Below are positions 1 through 11,392 of a stretch of 64,000 nt of DNA, one piece after another; position 1 is the first letter of the stretch; each line of letters begins with the position of its first letter. Source of the DNA: Selaginella tamariscina (taxonomy: Eukaryota; Streptophyta; Lycopodiopsida; Selaginellales; Selaginellaceae); contig PUQB01000529.1 of assembly GCA_003024785.1 (NCBI GenBank), positions 1-64,000 on the forward strand, written 5' to 3'. The notes under the pieces were generated by a model. That model searched no databases. It saw only the letters and a list, made by a program, of their open reading frames with translations, and was not told where the DNA came from. The translations under genes and the position numbers were made by a program.

Positions 1-850
1 TAACTTAATACGATTACAGTCACGTAAATTTAATATGTCATCTATATAGATTTATAATATATAATATTCCATTTCTTATATTATCATAATTGTACATTTT
101 ATCCCACTTGCAGCCTTGTATATTGTTATAACAAAGAAACACGCACACACATTTATATGTATAATAGTGTCAAGGAGTGGTGAGTAATATATCTATCTGT
201 GTATATGCTGTGTATATACAACGTATACAGATGCACGGACATTTCAGTACTTGTTATTTTGTCATATGTTCAGAAGACACATAGACATATATACTCTCTA
301 TGTATATCAGCGACATATATACTCTCTATTAAATATTTTAATTAATGTAATACTCACCTCAAGGGCATGTCCAACAGTGCAATCTGTCAAAAACCTCCAT
401 TACCTAGTGTGTGGCAATCTGCTTCTTATTCTCGGCCTCACCGGATTTCTCATGAAGAACACTAATTCTTGTGTAGCGCCTCCTTGAAATCAGTACTCCC
501 CGAACACATGAACCCTTGAAGCAAGCGATTGAACCAAGAACATCCCCTGTTTTTAGGGGTCTTCCCTCATAAACCCTAAATTCAAATTAACTTAATATGT
601 GTTGTGTATGTTCCCATGCGTCGTTCAACAATATAGTACTTATGTTATATTTTATATAATGTCTTACACAAAACATTATATAGTAAGAATTATTTTAATA
701 AAAAGTTATATAGATATATATGCTCTGTTATAGTGTGTGTATATATATGAGATATACGTGGACTTTAACACGAGTTTCTCGTGGTTTTCAAAAAGATATT
801 TAATGAGGTAAAAACCATAAAATATCCAGAGCATATGCGCATGATTGGTT
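1..850. other. AT-rich flank upstream of the PLAT gene
   Basis: Mostly AT-rich sequence with short TA and CA microsatellites. A more complex patch at about 355-540 reads open for roughly 45 codons on the minus strand and ends in a splice-donor-like GTGAGTATT. I recognise no family in it, so at most it is an unidentified relic exon. Confidence 0.4.
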
Positions 851-851
851 C

Positions 852-860
852 TATATTTAA
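852..860 (+). promoter_or_regulatory. TATA-like element of the PLAT gene
   Basis: TATATTTAA lies about 40 bp upstream of the ATG chosen for the PLAT gene. The position would imply a very short 5' leader. The call rests only on motif and spacing. Confidence 0.4.
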
Positions 861-898
861 ATGAGCGTTGTCTTCTATTTTGTTATTATTTCTTCGAC

Positions 899-1419
899 AT
901 GGCTACCTCCATTCTTCTTCTAGCATTCCTTGTGTGCATTGTGCCTGCCACTGCTTACTTCAAAGGATCCAGTGATATTACTTGGGTACGTTTTAAATCT
1001 TTTAATTTCATTAATTTTTGTCTTTAATCATGGTTTTTAAATCCTATAATTATCAAAAGATGATAGAAATGCATAGATCTCTATATATTTTCTCTTAATC
1101 TTTTAATAATGCATACAAAAGAACTATGATGGTACGTTAACTGATTATTAAGTTGTTAGACTTTAATAATTTAAATAAATAGATATTTAAAATTTAAAAA
1201 TAAGGAATGTGCCTGAGCGGAAAAAAGTAAATTTACAATTGTGTTTTATTCCATTTTAACATCTGTAATGCTGCTATTGAAGGCAGGATGAAGACAGGAT
1301 ATATATAAATATATTTATATATGTGTGTTGCACATGCAATGTGTTGTGTGTGTGTGAGAGAGAGAGAGAGCAGCTCCCAATATGTGTGTGTGTGGTGTGT
1401 GTGTGTGTGTGTGTGTTGT

Positions 1420-1476
<57 letters not shown>

Positions 1477-1494
1477 ACAGCTCCTAGATAGCAA

Positions 1495-1526
<32 letters not shown>

Positions 1527-1637
1527 GGGGGGGGAGAGAGAACAGCTCCTAGATAGCAACGTGCGTGTGTGAAAGAGAGAGTGTGTGCGCGTGTGAGAGA
1601 GAGATAAAGAGAGAGAAGCTCCTAGATAGCAATGTGA

Positions 1638-1671
<34 letters not shown>

Positions 1672-2216
1672 AGCTACTAGATATGATACTCTCCCTCCTC
1701 TCTCTCTCACACGCACGCACGCACTCACACGCACACCCACTCACACACACATCTGACATTTGTTATTAGCAGTCCGACAACTGCGTCTACACGGTCTTTG
1801 TACGAACAGGAAGCGTGCTCAAGGGAGGAACAGACTCTATAATAAGCATTGAACTCTTCGACTCATACAACAACAGTGTCGAGATCGATAATCTGGAGAA
1901 GTGGGGAGGACTAATGCCCGTGGGATGGAACTACTACGAGCGTGGTAACCTCGACGTGTTTAGCGGGCGTGGTTATTGTCTAAGCACGAGCCCGTGCAAG
2001 ATTGTGGTTACTTCCGATGGCTCTGGTGACCACCATGGTTGGTATGCTAACTATATAGAGGTTACCATTACCGGGCCGCATATCGGATGTGCTCAGAGAA
2101 AGTTCACCATCGAGCAGTGGCTGGCCAAGGATGCGTACCCGTACCAGTTGAGTACGAGTGTGGATAAGTGTAGCTCGGATGACGACTTTGTTCTTAAGAT
2201 GGTGGATAAGCAGTGA
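899..2216 (+). CDS. Secreted PLAT/LH2-domain stress-type protein (PLAT1-like), two exons
   Basis: Exon 1 (899-985) encodes a start Met, a hydrophobic signal peptide (SILLLAFLVCIVPATA) and a short mature N-terminus. A phase-0 intron (986-1772, GTACGT...TTAGCAG) follows, and exon 2 (1773-2216) ends in TGA. The 176-residue product matches the usual length of plant single-PLAT proteins (about 180). Family hallmarks are NCVYTVFVRTGS at the domain start, a G-G-T-D-S loop, WGGLM, ERGNLDVFSGRG, TSDGSGDHHGWY and VEVTITGP, then the C-terminal FTIEQWLA and PYQL. Six cysteines lie in the mature part, as in secreted members. Known family members are ER or apoplast proteins induced by abiotic stress; the lipid- or protein-binding role is inferred from the PLAT beta-sandwich. 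The gene looks intact and is more GC-rich than its surroundings. Homology to Arabidopsis PLAT1 is judged from remembered motifs. Confidence 0.93.
1338..1765. repeat. GT/GA compound microsatellites inside the PLAT intron
   Basis: Alternating (GT)n and (GA)n runs recur in four or five blocks. A short unit containing AGCTCCTAGATAGCAA separates them (about 1480, 1545, 1617 and, degenerate, 1670), so the intron expanded as a minisatellite of roughly 65-75 bp carrying the dinucleotides. Open frames through it are artefacts of the simple repeat. Confidence 0.9.
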
Positions 2217-2244
2217 TTATAGCGCTGTGATTGTTTTGAATGTG

Positions 2245-2250
2245 AATAAA
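2245..2250 (+). terminator. Poly(A) signal AATAAA of the PLAT gene
   Basis: AATAAA lies 29 bp after the stop codon and is followed by a GT-rich stretch, as expected for a plant 3' end. Confidence 0.6.
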
Positions 2251-3300
2251 GATGTGTTTAATCACGTGCGTGCGTGGTGTGTGTGTGTGTGATAGAGAAG
2301 TTCGTGTACCGGTGTGTGTTGAACCCTGTGCGTGTGCGTGTGCGTGTGTGTATATGTGAGAGAGAGATGTGTGTGAATGAGAGGTTAGAGAAGATTATTA
2401 AGTTCAAATATACACAAACTATACTGGTTTAATATTTATTTACTGGTTTAATATTTATTTACTTTATTATTTATGTTTTAAGTGTGAGAGAGAGAGAGAT
2501 TTTTGTGGCTTAGTTTAAATTCCAAATAATATAAATAATTATTGGAAAAAAATGCATATAATTTTTAAAAAAAACAATTTTCTATCAAAGTTATCATGTA
2601 ACTATTAATATTTAATGACAAAATTCAAGTTTTAAATGGCGTTAAAAATACAAAATTTTAATATGTTTTAAAATTTTTAAGTCTCTCGTTGCAATAATTT
2701 AAATAAAATCCTAAATAAAGTTATGTAACAATAGTGATATTTACTAATATATTATAATGTCACATATTGTAATCTTTTTTTCTCAGTATCATAATTTAAC
2801 ATTCAGAATTTGGTAATTAGATTGTTATTTCACTAATAAAAAAGTATAAGATAACATTAATAACTAATGAATTTTCTGAATACTCTAGCAGAATATATTA
2901 TTATGATTAAAATGTATTAACAGATAGTCATTAAAAAGTAGACATTTTATTAAGTAGATTAAATTCTTTTATTAATTTAACAACGTAGGACACGAAATGC
3001 CAATCCTTGTATGTATATGTATGTATATGTGATTTTCTAAAACTTTATTATTTTAAATTATTAATTTCATTTAATGATTGTTATTGCATAAAAAGCTTTT
3101 TCTTAAAGTTCCGTTTAATTAATTGACTCAACAGTTCATTCATTACATTATCTGTGCTTGAAGCTGCCTAGCATCTTGAAAGTTAAATAATAATATAATC
3201 TTCTATAAAAATGTAATATATAGTATGCATGTATATATGTGTTGCATATAATTACATGTATATATGCATGTAATATGCAAGTTATAACAATTACCAGAGA
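2251..3300. other. AT-rich intergenic DNA
   Basis: GT/GA simple repeats to about 2500, then very AT-rich sequence with no open frame of note. No gene is seen. Confidence 0.7.
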
Positions 3301-3580
3301 TTAACCATGTAGTTAACTCCTTGTTATCTAAGGGTGGAACCTGTCCTTGAGCTTCTAGAGTATAATAAATATAGATATGTAATTATACTAATAGCATAAT
3401 AAAACTATATAATAAATCATAATACAGATTTTCAAAGTATATTACATATTAATATATATAATTAATGAGTTAGTCTATCATAATAGTATTACACATAATG
3501 GTTTAGACAGTAGTCGTTCAAAGAAATATCGGACGGCTCAAACAAAAAATGAGACCGAAAAAACAATATAAAATGAAAAT

Positions 3581-3658
<78 letters not shown>

Positions 3659-3660
3659 AG
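3581..3660. repeat. (AT)n(GA)n microsatellite
   Basis: A TA run followed by about 35 GA units. The same compound repeat follows the homologous exon at 56605-56700, so it predates the duplication of the hydrolase gene. Confidence 0.9.
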
Positions 3661-3928
3661 ATAATAGATAGAATTGCAACAAATACACGCACACGTGTTA
3701 GCATATATGTTGTCTTTGTACACTACACTTACATACACATTCATACATGTATCTGTATATACAATTTTATATAACGATATTATACATTATATATAAAAAA
3801 GTACAGTAATGCTGTAAATAATATTTAAAACATAAATACATATGTTAATACATCATTATGACGTACAATATACATATCTATAATGTGTATACACACTTGT
3901 GTGTGTAACATAATTGTTTTCACTCAAT

Positions 3929-3960
<32 letters not shown>

Positions 3961-4280
3961 GTGTGTGTTATGTATGCATATATGTGTGTGTATAATATAT
4001 ATAGATGTGTGTGCGTTCATACACACGCATCCATATATACCCTCACGCAGACGCATATAAATCTGTCTCCATATATGTGTGTATTCATACATATATGTTG
4101 TATACATACGCATACGTAGCGCATGTATAGACATACATACACACAGGCGCACCAGCATGCACCTATTTCCCATATATAACATACAACTCCAACCAAATCC
4201 AATTAAATTCAAATGTTTCTTTGCAAGCTCTGGAATATTATACCTACACACCGCACGCACACACACATGCATATGTGTGC

Positions 4281-4312
<32 letters not shown>

Positions 4313-4629
4313 GTGAATGTGGCTTCTACAAATAAAAAACGCACAAAACAATCAGTACCACAATTACTATAGTTTTTACACGCATAGATAGATATAGATA
4401 GATAGATGTTGTGTGTGTGACTTGTCGGAGTTGTGACATTGTTGAGTCAACATAAAACATAGTATTATAAACATTGAGTATATAACATTTCTACTTGTAT
4501 AATAATATGTTACGGATTAAATTATTATAATAAGCTAGAGCATTTTCAAACTCTAAACTTAGATGCTCTTTTATAAAATTATGAAATTGTAAGAGATTAA
4601 CAATCTTAATCAACATTAAAATAAATATA

Positions 4630-4985
4630 TAGATGTTTAAAAATAATTTATAAAAATTATATTAAACAAATAAAGGTGTCTCGAGTAGTTTTAGGAGAAT
4701 TTAAATAAAAAATCGAACTTTCTAAAAATTTTGTACAGTAACTAACTATGATAGAAAAATGATCATTCATTCTTTTATAATGTAGACTATCATTATTATA
4801 GTGTTTAGTATGGTATTATAATTATTTAGTTTTTGCCTTCTCTTTAAATCTATATTAAAAATACTAATATGTCAAACATACTGATCAAATTTATGTAATA
4901 AAAGATGAAGTCACAGAACTTTGTAAATCGAACCTATAGGTATATTCTTCAAGTTAACATGTAGTTGGTGCCTATAAATTCATAT
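4630..4985. repeat. Dispersed AT-rich repeat, copy shared with 48.78-49.12 kb
   Basis: About 350 bp (from TTTATAAAAATTATATTAAA onward) recurs in the same orientation near 48780-49120 with scattered substitutions and small gaps. No coding content. It may be the interior of an unrecognised element or part of a segmental duplication. Confidence 0.75.
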
Positions 4986-5044
4986 TTGTTTAAAATCTTG
5001 TATTACTAATATCAAGTAAACATATTTAAATTAATATTAAGTAA

Positions 5045-5345
5045 ACAAGATATTCATACAATGTACACACACATGGGTACACAGATTTATACGTGTCTGC
5101 GTGTGTATCAATATATATGAAACTATATATATGCTACATGTATGCACCTATACATATATTTCTATTGAATTTAAAACGTACATTCCTCACATGCATAACA
5201 CATTTGTATGTGTACAGTTGTTCTCACAAACATACATTCATATAAACATACATACAGAAAGATATATGTATGCATACATATGCGTATGTATGCGTGTATG
5301 ATGTACACACACACACACATACATATATATAACATTTATGTATAT
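5045..5345. repeat. Repeat shared with the upstream flank of the intact hydrolase (58.9-59.25 kb)
   Basis: CA/TA-rich sequence with the landmarks CTATACATATATTTCTATTG, TTGTTCTCACA and ATAAACATACATACAGA recurs at about 58910-59250. It supports the view that the 3.3-5.7 kb relic and the 56-59 kb gene descend from one duplicated segment including flanking DNA. Confidence 0.75.
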
Positions 5346-5849
5346 CATTAAGTTAATAATAACATGTATCGATGTTTTAAATATTATTTACAGCATTTGT
5401 GTACTCCTTTGTATACAATATATAATATTTTATTTTGTATATACAGATATATGTATGCATGTATATTCTCAGACACACACATGTATCAATGTGTAAATGT
5501 AGTACATGTTTCTATTGTATTTGTTATTCTAATAATATTTTGCATTGAATTATAGCTAATATATATTGCATTTATAGTAAATTTTGTAATAAAGAATGAC
5601 AGCAGAATATCCGGAATCAATACCGGACATAAGCGGGCAAAAGGTAATATACTCAGAATCTCCAAGATTAGAATATTCGCATCTGAATATGAAAATTAGC
5701 ATTCAAGCAACATTGAATAAAGTAAGTTTGCATCTCTTATGTATGTATCTATATCTATATCTATTTCTATACATACATACATATATATATACATATACAT
5801 ATATATATGATTTTATAATTATTTTTACATATGTAATTTCAACTTAAAA

Positions 5850-7090
5850 AAAGAATGTATTTTCCATTTTGGAACCATAAATTACATATTTTAATTTAAA
5901 ATATATTATAATAAATAACAATGTATACTTACATTATACTAAAATCACATTGTTGATTTTAAAATTAAAATTTATTAAATTTTAATTTAATTAAAATCAA
6001 CAGTGAAATCCTTACATTCAAATTTGAATCCCACTAACCATTAAAATTATATTGAAAAACAAGATAATAAGGATTTCAACATTAAAAACTTTCCCTTCCA
6101 ACATTATTGTATGCAAGCACTTTACAAACATACTCCAACGTTACAAAATTTAATACCATACCATTAAACATATGATCCATTTTGTTATATCCTTGAGAAA
6201 GATCATAACTATGACTTATCCACACCAATAAGACTTAACATGTACTACATACTTGTAACTTTCTTCTTTAGACTCGGAAGAATCATATTCTTATACTTAG
6301 ATTTCTTGAAATATTTTTCCCCTTTAAAATTGTTTGTACCTGACTTTGCTTCTCATCTTCACAAATCACAAATTGATTATTGTGAATGTATCCTATATTT
6401 AATTACCTAAAAATAAAACAATAGTTTTATTACACCATAACCAAGACTAGATGTAATTAAAAAATATTATTAAATTAAATATGTGTTACAAACTTACATA
6501 TTTAAATCATTTTGTCTTAGCTTAAATCTAAATTTACTCTTAAGAACAGGAAACACTCCAAAAAAAGAAGACGCTCAACTGTTGGACTTAGAGAACATGT
6601 ACACATAGGAAACATATATAGGAGCAAGAATCCATCAACGAAGCAAAAAGTTCAAAGGATCAAGAAGTTGTCAACGAAGAGATCGGACTTATGTTGTAGG
6701 AAGTATACTTCACAGTACTTGGTGTAGTATGTATGTGGGCCCGCAGATTCCTCTTCATTTTGCTGTCATAGATGTGGGTTAACTGCATACCTACACATAT
6801 AAAGAATCTTAAATGAGATAAATATAACATTAGGTTTAATTAATTAAATAATTAATTTTTAATTGATTAATAAGATTGTGATAATTCAGTTCTTATAAGC
6901 AACATAGAGAAATGTCACTTTAGTGCAAGTGCATGTTGGATAACATTATCACGAGCTTTTTAAATAAATACTCACTGTTTAAGCATTTTACTTTAGTTTA
7001 ATTTAATATTTAATATATGTTGCTACAGGATCTCACTTACGTCACCTTACTGCACCTCATCTCAGACAATGACTGCCCTCCTGGTTAACC
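5850..7090. other. AT-rich intergenic DNA upstream of the BAHD 3' end
   Basis: Apart from the basic open stretch at 6524-6727 I see no gene. The composition is AT-rich with short palindromic AT runs near 5940-6000. Confidence 0.6.
6524..6727 (+). other. Open 67-codon lysine/arginine-rich stretch, possible exon
   Basis: This stretch has no ATG start. It follows an acceptor-like TTTTGTCTTAG and stays open for 67 codons to TAG. The reading is strongly basic (for example NRKHSKKRRRSTVG and TKQKVQRIKKLSTKR) and is less AT-rich than the sequence around it. It could be an exon relic of an unrecognised gene or transposon. No family was recognised. Confidence 0.25.
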
Positions 7091-7097
7091 AATTATA

Positions 7098-7103
7098 TTT
7101 TAT
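7098..7103 (-). terminator. Poly(A) signal AATAAA downstream of the BAHD gene
   Basis: TTTATT on the plus strand, read as AATAAA on the minus strand, lies about 37 bp past the BAHD stop codon. Confidence 0.45.
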
Positions 7104-7139
7104 TGAATGGGTGACAAATGAAAAACAAAATAAACTTTA

Positions 7140-8578
7140 CTATAATGTTGGACATGTATTCAGAGGAGTAGCGAACCTCCGGAAGAGATTGTCGGCCAGT
7201 AGTCTTTCCATGGCAGCTTGTGGCAAGGCGATAGCAATCTCCCTGCTTCTGCCTCCGTGTGGCGTAGAGAGCATAAAAGCAACTCCATCACCAAAACACT
7301 GGTCAACCGAATAGTGAACTGGCTTCCCGATTCCAAACTCGGCCTCATAGATTGGGAAAGTGTACAAGCTGGTGCAATACACGTCGGTTCCCTTGTACAA
7401 GTCGCAGTTCAAGCCGACTTTGAGGCCCTTGTTCATCTGCAGCTGCATCCAATCTATGGAGGATCTGACGGTCTCCTTGCAGATGAAGTTTATGTCTTGG
7501 TGGATAAGATGTGCAGCGAAGGAGAGGTGATTGGCTTTGATATCACCAGCCAGCGCCGGCAAGCATGACACATGAACAGCGTTCCCAAAGCTTCCAACTG
7601 GTATTACTGGATCCCAGCGCTTAGGATTGTTGCGTAAGCTGAGGACATACATGTACTTGGTCACAGATTCATCATCCAGCCGACGTGCTTCGGTTATGCA
7701 CTTCCACACCAGTGCAGCCATTGCCTGAAACGAAGTTGCTCTACCATAGCTGAAAGGACCATCTTCAACTTCTTTGACAAGAGAAGTTACCTTATCTTCA
7801 GAGATGGTAACGACGACACGGTGATATAGTTTCTCACTCATCTTCTTAGTTGCCAGGTCGGCAGCAACATAGTCTCTCGTGGGAATCTTCACTTGGGGAG
7901 GATCTCTGGCCTGAAACACTACGTCAAGGTTGAAGACAGGTGGATTTGATAGAGGTAATCCTCTATGGACTTCAGACCAGGATTGCATGAACTGGAATGA
8001 GGAGTGACCATCTGTCACAGTTGATGAAGCAGCGAATCCGAGTGCAATGGATCCACAGCTAAACCTTGTCACCTTTTAGAGTTGACCAATACGCTTTTAG
8101 AATATAGAAAGTGCAAATGTAGAGAAGCGTTACCTGGATCTGGACGAGTGGACTAGTTACACCTTCAGCAATTACGAATTCATCTTGTGGAACCAGCTGG
8201 GCTTCAACTTCGCATTTGTGGGCATTTTCAAGCCTGAAAAGAATGAAACAACAGTCAGTAAACAAAGTAATGCGGACGAAACCTTGCTTCCGTGGTAGCT
8301 ACGTGAAGCGGGATTCCTCGGTCATTGCAATTGACTAGCACCCGACCTCCTACACGCTGTGCTTCTCCTGCCAATGGATAGAAATGGACGAGAACGAGAC
8401 AATGATTTTTTAAGAGCATCTACAAAGACGTTAAAATCAGAGGGGATAGGCTGGACTTGTAGTAGTGGACTTGCTTGACGTAGGTACTTCCAATCAAGTC
8501 TAGATTGGAAAGCATCCACAAGCAAGGCTGGACCGTTGGAACTGCTGGTGCAATTGCCTGCACTTGCACTTCAACCAT
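7140..8578 (-). pseudogene. BAHD acyltransferase (hydroxycinnamoyltransferase-like), degenerate
   Basis: Minus-strand gene with inferred exons 8283-8578, 8134-8233 and 7140-8072. Introns are only 49 bp (8234-8282) and 61 bp (8073-8133), both GT-AG. Recognisable parts in order are LSNLDL near residue 20, VHFYPLAGEAQRVGGRV, QSWSEVHRGLPL, RDPP, and the C-terminal EFGIGKPV region. BAHD enzymes transfer acyl groups from CoA thioesters to alcohols or amines in the cytosol, using the His and Asp of HXXXDG. Here that motif reads STVTDG, so the catalytic His is absent, and the structural DFGWG reads EFGIG. In exon 1, around 8400-8450, two compensating indels put a TAG in the original frame, while the frame before and after is conserved. 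The gene is therefore probably dead. The rest is well preserved, so inactivation looks recent or the product was already non-catalytic. The exact acyl acceptor cannot be told. Confidence 0.85.
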
Positions 8579-8629
8579 ATTTCCGAATAATACAAGCTGA
8601 ATGGCTGAGTGTTGAATATATGTGTTCGC

Positions 8630-8840
8630 ATGGAACGGTTTTCTCGTGGGTGGTCTTTTCTCTCCACGACAATCTGAACATTATCTAAAGTTGGAACGGT
8701 TTGGGTGGTCTTTTTCTCTCCACGACAATCTGAACATTATCTAAAGTTGTGTGTATTCGCGGAACGGTTTTCTCGTGGATGGTCTTTTTCTCCACGTAAC
8801 AGCAGCATTGATATTAACAATCTGAACATTATTTAAAGTT
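8630..8840. repeat. Three tandem copies of a ~56-92 bp unit upstream of the BAHD gene
   Basis: Units begin near 8630, 8693 and 8749. Each carries GGAACGGTTT, TGGTCTTTTTCTC, TCCACG and AATCTGAACATTAT(C/T)TAAAGTT. The array lies 50-260 bp upstream of the BAHD start codon and therefore covers its likely promoter. The units differ by small indels. The repeated CTCGTGG...CCACGA half-sites could pair or bind a factor; function is unknown. Confidence 0.85.
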
Positions 8841-9321
8841 TAGCTGCTGACCTTAATGTACTATGGAAGTTACACCATAAATGTTGGTGCATTTCTGAGT
8901 GTAAATGTTGTTATGTCCAAGGCCATTAATAAAGTATGAATAAAATTAAAAAAGAATACTATTATAAAAGATCGACCAACAACTAATGTTAAATTAAAAT
9001 ACTTAAACTTTAACATTAGCCTCCTTTATATATGAGGACATGGTATCATTAGACCACTAATTATAGATTTGAATCTGGATCTAGACCACATATCACATAT
9101 TTAAATCAAACTTTTGGTTTTGAATTTAAATTTAGACAATGATCTTTAAATCTAATCTAGACCATTAACTTATGATTTAAGAATATATTTTTTCTAATAC
9201 TAGCATTATCATCAACTTGGTATATTTTAATAATTTATGACATCAATCCCATCTTCAATGACAAGTACTATAAGTTAGATCAAAATGGGATCTAGGTTTG
9301 TCCAAGTATTGAGTGTGAAAT
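8841..9321. other. AT-rich DNA, no gene seen
   Basis: Contains three loosely repeated phrases with ATTTAAATC and TAGACCA (9050-9170). Nothing is recognisably coding. Confidence 0.55.
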
Positions 9322-9885
9322 GTTATTAAAGTTTTAACCCGAAAGGCTAACACATGACTATTAAGTGGCCATTCGAAGTTAACACCTTGTGTAAGTAGTG
9401 TAAGCAATGGTAAGTTTCCAAGATGACCTTGAGAGCCTGACTTAATTGTCAAAATAGGCATGAGACTTAGGGTCGTGCCCTAAGTCTCTCCCGAACCCTA
9501 AAGGATAACTTGAATAAACTGTAGGATCTTATCCCAGGAGACCAAGAGATGTTCATGTTCTAACCCTACCAAAGAGACATGTTTCACACATACCCCCATG
9601 AGAGAGCTAAGACACTGCTACTTACCCCTTGAGAGATCATCTTCATTCGAGAGTACAACCCCTTTACGTGTTTCACACATACCCCCATGAGAGAGCTAAG
9701 ACACTGCTACTTACCCCTTGAGAGATCACCTTCATTCGAGAGTACAACCCCTTTAAGGTGACAAGGGACCTTGATCCATGACTAACCCTTAAGGGTTTGA
9801 GTGGTTAAGTCATACTTAGACATAAGGTTAGTACTTAGTGAGTACATGAGTGTGCGTCGTAAACAGACATGAGTATTCTACTAAC
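9322..9885 (-). mobile_element. Fragment of an LTR (same family as the 11.4-18.2 kb element), reverse orientation
   Basis: This segment matches the reverse complement of the 3' half of the LTRs at 11393-13027 and 16578-18154 (landmarks include CCCTAAG, TTAACACCTTG and AGTACAACCCC). Within it an 89-bp unit is tandemly duplicated (9581-9757). It is an old, truncated fossil with no interior attached. Confidence 0.75.
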
Positions 9886-11387
9886 TTTGATGTGGGCTTT
9901 TAGACTAGTGGATTCAAACTATTCAAATGTTTACTCCGGAAGAGTAATTAGCAAGGACAACAATTTAATAATGGGAGACATAAAGAATGAGTAACAACAC
10001 TCCAATTGGATTGAGGCATTTATAAGTTGTACTATATACATGTTGATTAAATAACTTATTTAACTTGGGTATGGTTCCATCTAATATGTGGGTGGGCATA
10101 TAAGAAAATGTGTAGATTTTATATTCTTTGACTCGTCGGACATTTGGTTTTGCCTTACTTAATTAACAAGTTGTTTATTATCTTTGGAAACCTTTATTCT
10201 ACCCTTGCTTGCCTTACTCAACTAGCAAGTTGTTTATTATTTTTGGAAACATTTATCTACCCTTGCCTTGCCTTACTCAACTAGCAAGTTGTATGAAAAC
10301 CTTTTACTTGATGGTACTCTTTAATCATACCTATATAATCAGCAACTTTATCTAATTGCGTAAAAAAGTTTAGGGAGAGATTTGCTGGTGAAACTAGCAT
10401 ATGAAGGTGAATATATAAATCATATTGACATTTTAAAGAACTTTTAATTCCTTTATGTGTCCAATACATCACTTCTGCACCTTTTAATATTTGGCACAAT
10501 GGAATGTTAAAGCTATCCACAATGAGTTAGAGATTATGGATTTTATTGTGAAAGTCATTCAAAAAGTGATTTGTTTGTGAATGGGACTTTCTAGTTTAAA
10601 AGCCACAATGAAAAAGTCAATTTTAGTAGCACTATAAAAGTATTTTCCACAGTGACTAATTATGTAAACTAAAGAGTGGTGTCAAATAGTGGAAAGCCTA
10701 GGGAGAAGCATGTATAAAATAAAGTGGATTCACGAGTGGGTTCTAATAATGGTTTCGATAGTGGAAAGTCTTAGGGCAGCCAAAACATTATTTGAGTGGC
10801 TTGAAATGTGACAAGGATGTTAAGTTTTTTAGTGGTTTCATTGATGTAGCTTACAATGTGAGAACATTGTTCACAAATTTATTGATTGTGAAAATGACTT
10901 CTTAGGCCAAATCCAATTGAGTGCTACTACTTGGAATACTGTAATAAAACAATATATATAAACACATATATGTGCATAGTTTAACATATGGAGAATTTAA
11001 ATATAAAATTAACATAGTCATATTATAAATCGCAATGTTAATTACAAGCCTATGTGTAAATAACCAAAAATATATATACATATATATAATTATTTATTTA
11101 TTTATTTATTTTTTATTTTTTAACACAATCATGTACTAAACTCTTTAATAAGAACAAAAGCTTTTGTATATGCATGTGTGTGTGGTACATTTGTATTACA
11201 TACTTGTAGATTGAATAGCCTCTAGGATTGCTTTGTTGAATCTGGCACATTACTTGCACTGTTCCTTTGGAGCCACAATATACACAACCAAAGATGGCAC
11301 GATATGCCATTCTGTAACTCTATATCCCTATCCTTTCCAAATACAAATATAATATCAATTAGCCTATGTATAAGAAGAAGAGAGAGA
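9886..11387. other. Non-coding DNA with a ~60-bp triplicate
   Basis: A unit containing GCCTTACTCAACTAGCAAGT followed by TGTTTATTATTTTTGGAAAC is present three times (about 10150-10300). From 10530 to 10920 short phrases such as AGTGGAAAG and AAAGCCACAATG recur. No gene is seen. Confidence 0.55.
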
Positions 11388-11392
11388 GCTCA

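Larger units (their letters stand above)
3304..5725. pseudogene. Scrambled relic of the alpha/beta hydrolase gene
   Basis: Pieces match exons of the hydrolase at 56.2-58.7 kb. A last-exon piece is at 3304-3360 and an exon-6 piece at about 3515-3560, followed by the same AT/GA microsatellite as in the other copy. An exon-3 piece at about 4165-4245 retains the LGFGW and NIPELAK region in damaged form. These three read on the minus strand. The exon-4 piece (5596-5725; TAAEYPESI, QATLNK and the following GTAAG donor) reads on the plus strand, so part of the relic is inverted. Exons 1, 2 and 5 were not found. Dead copy; the family assignment is by direct comparison within this window. Confidence 0.8.

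Noticed and set aside
251-487. Open frame at 251-487 as a gene
   Set aside because: It starts in CA/TA-rich sequence and shows no domain; the more complex part reads better on the opposite strand but is still unrecognised.
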